64,000 bases of DNA from CAVYUC01 sp963771595 (GTDB taxonomy: Bacteria > Bacteroidota > Bacteroidia > Bacteroidales > Prolixibacteraceae), in NCBI GenBank assembly GCA_963771595.1, contig CAVYUC010000020.1, positions 107,658 to 171,657 of the forward strand, written 5' to 3'. Shown here one piece after another: positions 56,603-64,000 of the stretch. Position 1 is the first letter of the stretch. Each line of letters starts with the position of its first letter. The position numbers and the translations under genes are program-made. The notes below the pieces were generated by a model. The model was not told where the DNA came from. It did not search any database and saw only the letters and a list, made by a program, of their open reading frames with translations.

Positions 56603-58621
56603 ATGAGGATATTATTCGTTTATGTTCTAATTTCAATTGCCTTCTCAACTTTCGGGCAAAAAGTAATTACAAGTCAGGATAGTGTAATTAATCAATACCA
56701 TCAATTAATTAAACAAACAACAAACAGTGAGGAATTGGCAATTTTGTATCTTAATCTTGCAGAGAAATATCTTTCAACCAGCCCCGACACAATTATTAAG
56801 TACGCTCAGCTTTCTTTCGATATCTCAAAAAAGGAAAACTTTCTTAGAGGGCAGATTGGTGCTTTGGGTTTTATGGGCGAAGCATACATATACAAAGGTA
56901 ATTTACCGAAAACTTTGGAATTAGGCCTGCAGGCAATAGAGTTGAGCAAGAACCTGCCGGTTGAAGAATCATTTATTGGCCCAACATATTATAATTTGGC
57001 GGAAATTTACATTCAAATTGGCGAATATGAAAAAGCTTTAATTTATGGAAATAAAAAAGTTGAACAGGGACCAAAAGAATCGCAATTTGAAAATGTTACC
57101 GGCGCTTACGGTTATTTTCAGAAGGCAAAAGCTTTTGAAAAAATGAACGAGTTGGATTCGGCTTTGACAAATTTACAACTGTCGTTTAATGAATTCAATT
57201 CTATAAAAACACCCTTATTCGTTAATGAATATAACATTTATCCTACCTGGTATAATATAAGGGCTAAAATTTATTTTAAACAAAACAAAACCCGGGAAGC
57301 ATTAAACGATCTTTTTACCGGGCTTAGAATTATCAGCAAAACAAAAGAACCCTTGCATGCTTCAAATTTCTACAATGATATTTCATTTTATTATGAGCAA
57401 ATTAATCAACCCGATTCTTCCATTTTTTATGCCGAAAAAGGACTGGCTGAAGCAAAAACTATCTCCTACATACAAGGAATTCTAAGTGCAAGTGAAATTC
57501 TTGCCAGGCAATATGAAAAAAATAATCCCGAAAAAGCCCTTTTCTATTATAAGCTTGCATCTGAAAACCGCAACAAATTATATGGTGCAGGAAATATTCA
57601 GATTATGAAGGACATGATTGCACAAAGTGAGAAGAAACAAGCAGAAATAGAAGCAGCTAAAGTCAAATACCAAAACCGCTTAAGAATGAATGCCATTTTA
57701 GGCATAACTTTTACATTGTTGGTTATTGCAATTTTCTTGTTTATTAATAGCAGAAGAAAACAAAAGGCAAAACAAAAAATCGAACTAGCCTATGACCAAT
57801 TGAAAGCAACCCAATCCCAACTTATCCAGTCCGAAAAAATGGCCAGCCTGGGAGAACTTACTGCTGGTATTGCTCATGAGATTCAAAACCCCTTAAACTT
57901 TGTCAATAATTTCTCTGAAGTCAACTCTGAACTAATTGACGAAGCTCAGGAGGAAAATGAAAAGAAAAATAACACAGAAGTACAATTAATTCTGAATGAC
58001 ATAAAAGAAAATGAAAGTAAAATCATTCATCATGGAAAGCGGGCTGAATCGATTGTAAAAGGAATGTTGCTGCACTCCCGCACTTCAAATGGCAAAAAAG
58101 AACCTACTGACATTAATGCTCTGGCAGATGAATACCTGCGTCTCTCCTATCACGGTTTCCGGGCAAAAGACAAATCATTCAATGCCGATTTTAAAACTGA
58201 TTTTGATGAGTCACTTCCAAAAATAAATGTCATTCCACAGGATATCGGAAGGGTTTTGCTGAATTTGATTAATAATGCGTTTTATGCAGTACAATCCCCC
58301 CCGCCTCCGTCAGCTGACGGAGGGATCAAAGAAAAGTGGGCAGATTATAAACCGACTGTCATTGTTAGAACTTCTTCTTCAAAGTCCCCTTCAGGGGATT
58401 TAGGGGTGGAGATAAGAGTAAAAGATAATGGAAATGGAATCCCTCAAAATATCATCGAAAAAATCTTCCAACCCTTCTTTACCACCAAACCAACTGGCTC
58501 GGGAACCGGGCTGGGATTGAGTTTGAGCTACGATATTGTGAAAGCGCATGGTGGAGAGTTGAAGATTGAAACCAGAGAAGACGAAGGAAGTGAGTTTATA
58601 GTTCAAATCCCAATTTCATAA
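56603..58621 (+). CDS. Sensor histidine kinase 5: TPR type
   Basis: The protein has 672 residues and is intact. Signal peptide MRILFVYVLISIAFSTFG; TPR units at about 45-325 (TLELGLQAIELSKNLP, EKALIYGNKKVEQG, SSIFYAEKGLAEAK); membrane segment MNAILGITFTLLVIAIFLFI (about 370-390); coiled coil; transmitter with GELTAGIAHEIQNPL, HHGKRAESIVKGMLLHSR, NLINNAFYAV, DNGNGIP and GTGLGLSLSYD. It has no insert at site C and so shows the basal form of the dimerisation region. It starts 11 bases after kinase 4. No receiver domain. Confidence 0.92.
   Translation: MRILFVYVLISIAFSTFGQKVITSQDSVINQYHQLIKQTTNSEELAILYLNLAEKYLSTSPDTIIKYAQLSFDISKKENFLRGQIGALGFMGEAYIYKGNLPKTLELGLQAIELSKNLPVEESFIGPTYYNLAEIYIQIGEYEKALIYGNKKVEQGPKESQFENVTGAYGYFQKAKAFEKMNELDSALTNLQLSFNEFNSIKTPLFVNEYNIYPTWYNIRAKIYFKQNKTREALNDLFTGLRIISKTKEPLHASNFYNDISFYYEQINQPDSSIFYAEKGLAEAKTISYIQGILSASEILARQYEKNNPEKALFYYKLASENRNKLYGAGNIQIMKDMIAQSEKKQAEIEAAKVKYQNRLRMNAILGITFTLLVIAIFLFINSRRKQKAKQKIELAYDQLKATQSQLIQSEKMASLGELTAGIAHEIQNPLNFVNNFSEVNSELIDEAQEENEKKNNTEVQLILNDIKENESKIIHHGKRAESIVKGMLLHSRTSNGKKEPTDINALADEYLRLSYHGFRAKDKSFNADFKTDFDESLPKINVIPQDIGRVLLNLINNAFYAVQSPPPPSADGGIKEKWADYKPTVIVRTSSSKSPSGDLGVEIRVKDNGNGIPQNIIEKIFQPFFTTKPTGSGTGLGLSLSYDIVKAHGGELKIETREDEGSEFIVQIPIS
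58295..58325 (+). repeat. Kinase 5, site A: perfect palindrome insert
   Basis: CTCCGTCAGCTGACGGAG (58305-58322) is the same palindrome as in kinase 3, after a C-run, encoding PPPSADGG. Confidence 0.7.
58374..58407 (+). repeat. Kinase 5, site B: palindromic insert identical to kinase 2
   Basis: AAGTCCCCTTCAGGGGATTT plus AGGGG, encoding KSPSGDLG before VEIRVKDNG. Confidence 0.7.
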
Positions 58622-58630
58622 ACAAGAAAA

Positions 58631-60772
58631 ATGAAAAGTTTAGTCAAAATAATTCTGCTTTTAATGTTGCCCGTTGTTGTATCAGCACAGTCGGAACAAA
58701 AACAATTGGACAGCCTGCAGATCGCATTGAAGAATACCGCAAATGATACAATCCGCATGAATGTTTATAATCTACTGGGATTATTTTATCTTGAAATAAA
58801 TTTTGATAGTTCCCTTGTTTACCTGAATCATACTATACCTCTTGCTCAAAAATTAAAATTAAAAATAAATGAAGCAAATGCATTGGGTACTAAAGGTTAT
58901 ACGTTCTTCAAAATGGGTAATTACCCCAGGTCGCTTGAATCGTTTTTGCAAGCCTTAAAAATTGCAGAAGACCCTGCCAGTGAAAAATATACCTGGAACC
59001 TTCCAAAAGGCCAAACCTCACGAAATGCACGGCTTGATGCATTAGGCTACATTTATCACAACATGGGCCATTTGTATGGCGCTACAGGTAATAACAAAAA
59101 GCAAGTTGCAAATTATTACATGGCAATAAACCTGGGGGAATCTGTTCAGGATTCTTTTCTGATTTCATTAGCAAATATGAACTTGGGAGATGTTTATTTA
59201 CGCCTTAATAAGTTGGATTCAGCGCTTGTTTTTGAACAAAAAGCATTGAGCTTTATTTCTGTAAAAAAATACGAAGGCGTAATTTTAAATATCATTGGAG
59301 ACATTTACCGGCAAAAAGGAAATTTTAACGAGGCACTGATTTATTATCGGAAGGCGTTACAAGCGAATACAGAACAAAATAATCTTACCAGTCTTGGAGG
59401 TAGCTATAGTGATTTAGCCGAATTGTACACAACTCTACAAAAACCCGACTCCAGTCTTTTTTATGCCGGCTTAGCCCTGAAAAATGCAAATATTATTGGG
59501 CAACCTCAATATATGGCACGCGCCTATAAACGCCTTTCAGATGTTTATAACAGTCAACAAAACCGCGACAGTACTTTAAAATATCTGCAATTATCCTCAG
59601 CATTAAATGATAGCTTGAATAATGTGGAAAAACAAAACCTGCTCGCCTATCAGAATATTGGATTTGATGAACAAATACGGCTCCAAAAACTGGAAGAGGA
59701 AAGAATTCAAACACAATCCAGAAACAGGACGTATATACTGTTGGCAGGCTTAACATTTTTTATGTTGATTGCCTTTCTCTTATATAGAAATAACAAGATC
59801 AAACAAAAAGCAAATAAAATCCTTCAGGAACAAAAAGAAGAAATTCAAACCACATTGGAACAACTGGAATCGACCCAATCCCAACTCATCCAATCTGAGA
59901 AAATGGCCAGCTTGGGCGAACTAACTGCCGGTATTGCCCACGAAATACAAAATCCGCTGAATTTTGTCAATAATTTCAGCGAATTGAGTAAAGAATTGAT
60001 TGGCGAGATGAATGATGAGCTGGCAGAAGGTAGTAAGCAGTATGCAGCAGGCAGTTGGCAGGCAGGTGAAGAAAAGCTCAGACTTGCTGAAGAAATGGCA
60101 AATGACATCAAACAAAATCTCGAAAAAATAAATCACCACGGCAAACGTGCCGCTGATATTGTAAAAGGAATGTTGCTGCACTCCCGCACTTCAAATGGCA
60201 AAAAAGAACCTACTGATATTAATGCTTTAGCCGATGAATATTTGCGGCTGGCTTACCATGGTTTCCGGGCAAAAGACAAGTCATTCAATGCCGATTTTAA
60301 AACCGAATTTGATGAATCGCTTCCAAAAATAAATGTCATTCCACAGGATATTGGAAGGGTTTTGCTGAATTTGATAAACAATGCGTTTTATGCGGTACAA
60401 GCTCCCCCGCCCTCCCGAAGTGAATCCGGGACAGGCTCCGAAGGGGGGTTCAAAGACCCGAATTACATTCATAAGCCGATGGTAATTGTGAAGACTTCTT
60501 TAATCATCCCCCCTTCGGGGGGAACGACCCGCCCGGATGACCCGGTCGGACGGGGGGGGGCTTGTATTTCGATTTCGGACAACGGCCCCGGAATTCCACA
60601 AAATATCGTCGATAAAATCTTCCAGCCTTTCTTTACCACCAAACCCACCGGCCAGGGAACCGGGTTGGGACTGAGTTTGAGCTATGATATTGTAAAAGCG
60701 CATGGCGGTGCGTTGAAGGTGGAAACGAGGGAGAGAGTTGGAAGTGAGTTTATTATTCAAATACCAATTTAA
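58631..60772 (+). CDS. Sensor histidine kinase 6: TPR type
   Basis: The protein has 713 residues and is intact. Signal peptide MKSLVKIILLLMLPVVVSAQ; TPR units (NYPRSLESFLQALKIAE, NFNEALIYYRKALQAN, DSSLFYAGLALKNA); membrane segment YILLAGLTFFMLIAFLLY (about 375-392); coiled coil; transmitter with all boxes. From the coiled coil to site A the DNA is almost identical to kinase 1, although the sensors are unrelated. It starts 9 bases after kinase 5. The site B element here is the longest, turning the usual VKISVKDNG into CISISDNGPG. Confidence 0.92.
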   Translation: MKSLVKIILLLMLPVVVSAQSEQKQLDSLQIALKNTANDTIRMNVYNLLGLFYLEINFDSSLVYLNHTIPLAQKLKLKINEANALGTKGYTFFKMGNYPRSLESFLQALKIAEDPASEKYTWNLPKGQTSRNARLDALGYIYHNMGHLYGATGNNKKQVANYYMAINLGESVQDSFLISLANMNLGDVYLRLNKLDSALVFEQKALSFISVKKYEGVILNIIGDIYRQKGNFNEALIYYRKALQANTEQNNLTSLGGSYSDLAELYTTLQKPDSSLFYAGLALKNANIIGQPQYMARAYKRLSDVYNSQQNRDSTLKYLQLSSALNDSLNNVEKQNLLAYQNIGFDEQIRLQKLEEERIQTQSRNRTYILLAGLTFFMLIAFLLYRNNKIKQKANKILQEQKEEIQTTLEQLESTQSQLIQSEKMASLGELTAGIAHEIQNPLNFVNNFSELSKELIGEMNDELAEGSKQYAAGSWQAGEEKLRLAEEMANDIKQNLEKINHHGKRAADIVKGMLLHSRTSNGKKEPTDINALADEYLRLAYHGFRAKDKSFNADFKTEFDESLPKINVIPQDIGRVLLNLINNAFYAVQAPPPSRSESGTGSEGGFKDPNYIHKPMVIVKTSLIIPPSGGTTRPDDPVGRGGACISISDNGPGIPQNIVDKIFQPFFTTKPTGQGTGLGLSLSYDIVKAHGGALKVETRERVGSEFIIQIPI
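60027..60070 (+). repeat. Kinase 6, site C: in-frame simple-repeat insert
   Basis: A GCAG/GGCAG-rich stretch near-identical to that of kinase 1 (45709-45750), encoding GSKQYAAGSWQAGEE. Confidence 0.55.
60402..60450 (+). repeat. Kinase 6, site A: C-rich/G-rich insert
   Basis: It encodes PPPSRSESGTGSEGG and is a close copy of the kinase 1 element. Confidence 0.65.
60507..60562 (+). repeat. Kinase 6, site B: long palindromic insert
   Basis: CCCCCCTTCGGGGGG is a tight hairpin. A second set of complementary parts follows (GACCCGCCCGG, then CCGGTCGGACGGGGGGGG). It encodes IPPSGGTTRPDDPVGRGG. The run of nine G is a likely site for length variation. Confidence 0.65.
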
Positions 60773-60798
60773 ATCATGCTAATCATATAATCATAAAA

Positions 60799-60820
60799 AA
60801 TCATGGTTCAGACAATTTAC
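60799..60820. repeat. Intergenic repeat between kinases, copy 2
   Basis: Identical to 54285-54306. It lies between kinase 6 and kinase 7. Confidence 0.6.
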
Positions 60821-60891
60821 AATATAAAAATTACGGCTCAATCGAAAATAAACAAAGCAACAAGTTTAAAAATTTCAATACCAATACTGTT

Positions 60892-63800
60892 ATGAAAAAA
60901 ATCCGGTCACAAATTAAAACAGACATCCTGCATATTATAATACTTATTATGATCGCAGCAGTGATGCCCACACTTTTAAACGGGCAGCAGTTGGTATTCA
61001 AGCCTGCCACTGTCCCTGCCGATCAAAATATTATAAATATTGTGAGTATGTCTCAGGACAGCCGGGGGTTTATATGGATTGCATCGAATAACAATGGGTT
61101 ATTTAAATACGACGGTATCCGTTTAACATCTTTTACACCCGAAACCAATAACCTGAGCAATACTCCGGTAGTAACCCGTCTGGAATGTGTTTTGGCCGAT
61201 TCGGATGATAATATCTGGGTGGGAACTTTTCAGGAAGGTTTGCAACATTTCGATCCGGAAACCGAAACTTTTACCGGTTATAACCACAACAGCAGCGACA
61301 ATGCAAGTATTTGCAGCGATTCAGTGCGGGCAATTCTCGAAGATGAAGAGGGATTTTTATGGATTGGCACCACCAAAGGACTCGACAAATTTGATGTGAA
61401 AACCGAAAAATTTACACACATCACCGGCAGTTCCAATGATGCAAAATTACTGGCCAGAGACCATGTACGAAATATTTATAAAGACAAAAGCGGCATATTA
61501 TGGATAAGCTGCGGAAGTCCGTTTTTTGATGATCAGGATGATCCGACAATGGGAGGATTGTACCGGCTGGATAAAGCATCGGGTGAAGTTATTCGCTATA
61601 AACACATAAAAAATGATTCCACCAGTTTAACCGACAACAGAGTAAGAGCTGTTTACGAAGACAGCCGCGGTGTTTTTTGGGTTGGCACATCGGGCGATGG
61701 ACTGCATATTATGGACAGAGAAAAAGGTACCTTCACCCGGTTGCATTATGATCCAAAAAATCCATCTAAACCGAGCCGGCCTGCAATTGACAATTCGTAC
61801 AACTACGTAAACGATCATATCACCTTTATCAACGAAGATGCTGCAGGATTCATCTGGATTGGAACTTTTTCGGGTGGTTTAAACAGGTACAACCCCAACA
61901 CTAACACCGTTCAACATTATGGGACAGAAGAACCCGAGCCATTTAGACTTGAAAGAAACGATTTCTGGTGCAGCCTTTTAACCCGCGATAATTTGTTTTG
62001 GATATCAGGCTGGGAACCGCTGGACAATAATCAAATTTTATATAAAATTTCAACCACCATCAATCAACTGAACTATGAACCGCTGGAGAAAACGGCATCC
62101 TGTTTTTTTGAGCAGGAAGATGGAACTCTATGGATGGGAGGCATTAATCAAATAATCAGAAAGGGCGCCGGCGGAGAATATACAAGCTATCAAATACCCG
62201 GAATGGGGTCAGGCAATTGTTTTGTAATACGCATGGAGCCCGATGAAAAACAAAATTTATGGCTGGCAACAACGCGGGGGTTGTTTTTCTTCGATACAAC
62301 TACAAAAAAATTTAAAGAGATCAGGTACTATGATAATATAAAATCAACCGAAAGGACCGATACGGTTGCTATCGTTACCCTGTTAAACAACGACGGAACC
62401 ATTTGGATTGGCACCACAATGGGTTTGATTTTGATGGATTTGGAAACTGGCAAGGTGAAACATTATTATAACAATGCTTCCGATCCCACATCATTAAGCA
62501 ATGATATTGTGAATACCTTGTATAAAGACAAGGAAGAAAAACTGTGGGTGGGAACAAATATGGGGCTCAATCTTTTTGATCCTTCCACCCAGAGTTTTAA
62601 TGTAAAAATTGGTCAGCAGGCCTATATCAATTGTATATACGAAGACCAAAACGGCAACATTTGGACAGGAACATCCAATGCGGGGCTTTACCGGTTTAAT
62701 CCGCAATCCCAAACCTTCACGCAGTTTAACGATTCAACACATATTTTAGTTAAAAGTAAAATGATTTTTGGAATTTCTGAAGACCATGATAATTTGCTAT
62801 GGATTAACACCAACAAAGGATTAATACGGTTGAACCCAAAAACAAAAGTTGCCGAATTATTTGGGAAGAGCTGGAATATTCATCCCGAAGATCTTACAAA
62901 CCAGGTGTACACTGCAAAAAATGGAAAAATTTTAATAGGCGAAAGAAATGGTTATTACAATTTTCTTCCCGCGGACTTACAGAAATACGATGCAAATAAA
63001 CCAAACCCTTTTATCAGCAAACTGTTTATTGGCGGTAAACAGGTAATTCCAGGTGTTGATGCACTTTTGCAGGAATCCCTTTCGTCGACAAAGGAAATAA
63101 CACTGGCATATAATCAAAATAATTTTGCGTTGGAATTTGACTGTATTGACTTCATAACAGATCCTGTTGAAAAAAACCAGTTGTTTAAATTGGAGAATTA
63201 CGATAATCTTTGGAGGCAGAAAGGCGGGGAAGAAAAAATTTATTATTATAATGTGCCTCCCGGAAAATATGTATTCAGGGTTAAAGCTGTAAACCTATAT
63301 GGAATTTGGGGCGAAAAATCGTTAATCATTAACATCACTCCTCCCTGGTATAAAACCACATGGGCTTATGTTGTTTTTGCTGTATTACTGCTGCTGGTCA
63401 TTTATTTAACCCATAAATTTCAGCGCGAAAGGGTGATAAAATCTGAAAGAAGAAAAGCGCTGGAAAAAGAACTTGTACAGGCCCGTGAAATTGAAAAAGC
63501 ATATAAAGAATTAAAAACTACACAATCGAAACTCATTCAGGCCGAAAAAATGGCATCTTTAGGTGAACTCACTGCCGGTATTGCCCACGAAATACAAAAC
63601 CCGCTCAACTTCGTGAATAATTTTTCGGAAGTCAACAGCGAGCTGATTGATGAACTGGACGAAGAAGCTGTAAAAGGAAATCTGGCAGAAGTAAGAACAA
63701 TAGCAAAGGACATCAAAGAAAATGAACAAAAAATAATTCACCACGGCAAACGCGCCGATGCCATTGTAAAAGGAATGCTTCAGCATTCGCGATCCAGCAA

Positions 63801-64000
63801 CGGACATAAAGAACCAACCGATATCAATGCATTGGCAGATGAATATTTGCGACTTTCTTTCCACGGTTTAAGGGCCAAAGACAAATCCTTCAACGCCTAT
63901 TTTAAACTTGAAGCCGATGAATCACTTCCAAAAATTAATGTCACTCCGCAGGATATCGGAAGGGTACTGCTGAATTTGATTAATAATGCTTTTTATGCAG
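60892..64000 (+). CDS. Sensor histidine kinase 7: beta-propeller type, cut by the window end
   Basis: It starts at ATG 60892 (MKKIRSQIKTD, then the hydrophobic segment ILHIIILIMIAAVMPTLL) and stays in frame for 1036 codons to the window edge. Reg_prop repeats (GFIWIASNNNGLFKYDG, NIWVGTFQEGLQHFDPE, GVFWVGTSGDGLHIMD), a Y_Y_Y domain, a membrane segment (WAYVVFAVLLLLVIYL) and the transmitter up to NLINNAFYA follow. No insert at site C. The sequence stops just before site A. The sensor is most like kinase 3. Confidence 0.9.
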   Translation, partial: MKKIRSQIKTDILHIIILIMIAAVMPTLLNGQQLVFKPATVPADQNIINIVSMSQDSRGFIWIASNNNGLFKYDGIRLTSFTPETNNLSNTPVVTRLECVLADSDDNIWVGTFQEGLQHFDPETETFTGYNHNSSDNASICSDSVRAILEDEEGFLWIGTTKGLDKFDVKTEKFTHITGSSNDAKLLARDHVRNIYKDKSGILWISCGSPFFDDQDDPTMGGLYRLDKASGEVIRYKHIKNDSTSLTDNRVRAVYEDSRGVFWVGTSGDGLHIMDREKGTFTRLHYDPKNPSKPSRPAIDNSYNYVNDHITFINEDAAGFIWIGTFSGGLNRYNPNTNTVQHYGTEEPEPFRLERNDFWCSLLTRDNLFWISGWEPLDNNQILYKISTTINQLNYEPLEKTASCFFEQEDGTLWMGGINQIIRKGAGGEYTSYQIPGMGSGNCFVIRMEPDEKQNLWLATTRGLFFFDTTTKKFKEIRYYDNIKSTERTDTVAIVTLLNNDGTIWIGTTMGLILMDLETGKVKHYYNNASDPTSLSNDIVNTLYKDKEEKLWVGTNMGLNLFDPSTQSFNVKIGQQAYINCIYEDQNGNIWTGTSNAGLYRFNPQSQTFTQFNDSTHILVKSKMIFGISEDHDNLLWINTNKGLIRLNPKTKVAELFGKSWNIHPEDLTNQVYTAKNGKILIGERNGYYNFLPADLQKYDANKPNPFISKLFIGGKQVIPGVDALLQESLSSTKEITLAYNQNNFALEFDCIDFITDPVEKNQLFKLENYDNLWRQKGGEEKIYYYNVPPGKYVFRVKAVNLYGIWGEKSLIINITPPWYKTTWAYVVFAVLLLLVIYLTHKFQRERVIKSERRKALEKELVQAREIEKAYKELKTTQSKLIQAEKMASLGELTAGIAHEIQNPLNFVNNFSEVNSELIDELDEEAVKGNLAEVRTIAKDIKENEQKIIHHGKRADAIVKGMLQHSRSSNGHKEPTDINALADEYLRLSFHGLRAKDKSFNAYFKLEADESLPKINVTPQDIGRVLLNLINNAFYA

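Noticed and set aside
1..64000. CRISPR arrays, tRNA and rRNA genes
   Set aside because: No evenly spaced direct repeats with unique spacers of CRISPR size, no cloverleaf with a TTCGANTC-type loop and no rRNA signature were seen. The 21-base array is too short in period for CRISPR.

Overview
The window looks like a chromosomal segment of a Bacteroidota bacterium, most plausibly of the Marinilabiliales/Prolixibacteraceae type. The reasons are the protein families present: propeller- and TPR-type sensor kinases with the GELTAGIAHEIQNPL transmitter, DUF5777, Spondin_N and DUF1080 lipoproteins, and many Cys-lipobox signal peptides. One clear promoter also fits the Bacteroidota pattern (TTG, spacer, TAnnTTTG). 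I could not check taxonomy by search.

Layout. (1) Positions 1-11175, minus strand: a carbohydrate operon. It runs from a CE15-like esterase through DUF1080, an ACS-type MFS transporter, a TIM-barrel isomerase, an RpiB-like isomerase, DhaK, DhaL and a second TIM-barrel protein to a DUF5060 glycosidase, and ends at a hairpin terminator. A Tat-exported GH5 glycosidase lies upstream. The kinase plus the two isomerase types resemble known tetrulose-phosphate pathways. (2) Positions 11380-25776: a glycogen/trehalose island. glgX reads left; treZ, glgE, a treS-maltokinase fusion, glgB and treY read right. Together they would interconvert alpha-glucan, trehalose, maltose and maltose-1-phosphate. TreY is broken in this sequence. 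(3) Positions 25779-26333: the remnant of a REP-associated transposase between palindromes. (4) Positions 26335-41970: housekeeping and mixed genes, namely a spondin-domain lipoprotein, a CpxP/Spy-like lipoprotein, sucAB, a DUF5777 protein, a Rieske protein, a cupin, iorAB, yjbQ, a small DUF5808 gene, yccF, rtcB, a secreted Nif3-like protein and a plug-domain protein. (5) Positions 42145-42517: two gene remnants back to back. (6) Positions 42943-64000: seven consecutive sensor histidine kinases on the plus strand with no response regulator. They have three sensor types (beta-propeller, repeated GAF-like modules, TPR) and almost the same transmitter.

The most striking observation is inside the kinases. 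Each complete transmitter carries short palindromic or simple-repeat elements, mostly in frame, at the same three points: two in the ATPase domain and one in the dimerisation helix region. The element differs from paralogue to paralogue. This resembles the in-frame palindromic elements of Rickettsia and may be a Bacteroidota counterpart.

Caution: at least fifteen single-base frameshifts occur in the window, nearly all extra bases. This insertion bias suggests sequence or assembly error more than natural decay. Broken genes are given with their restored extents.
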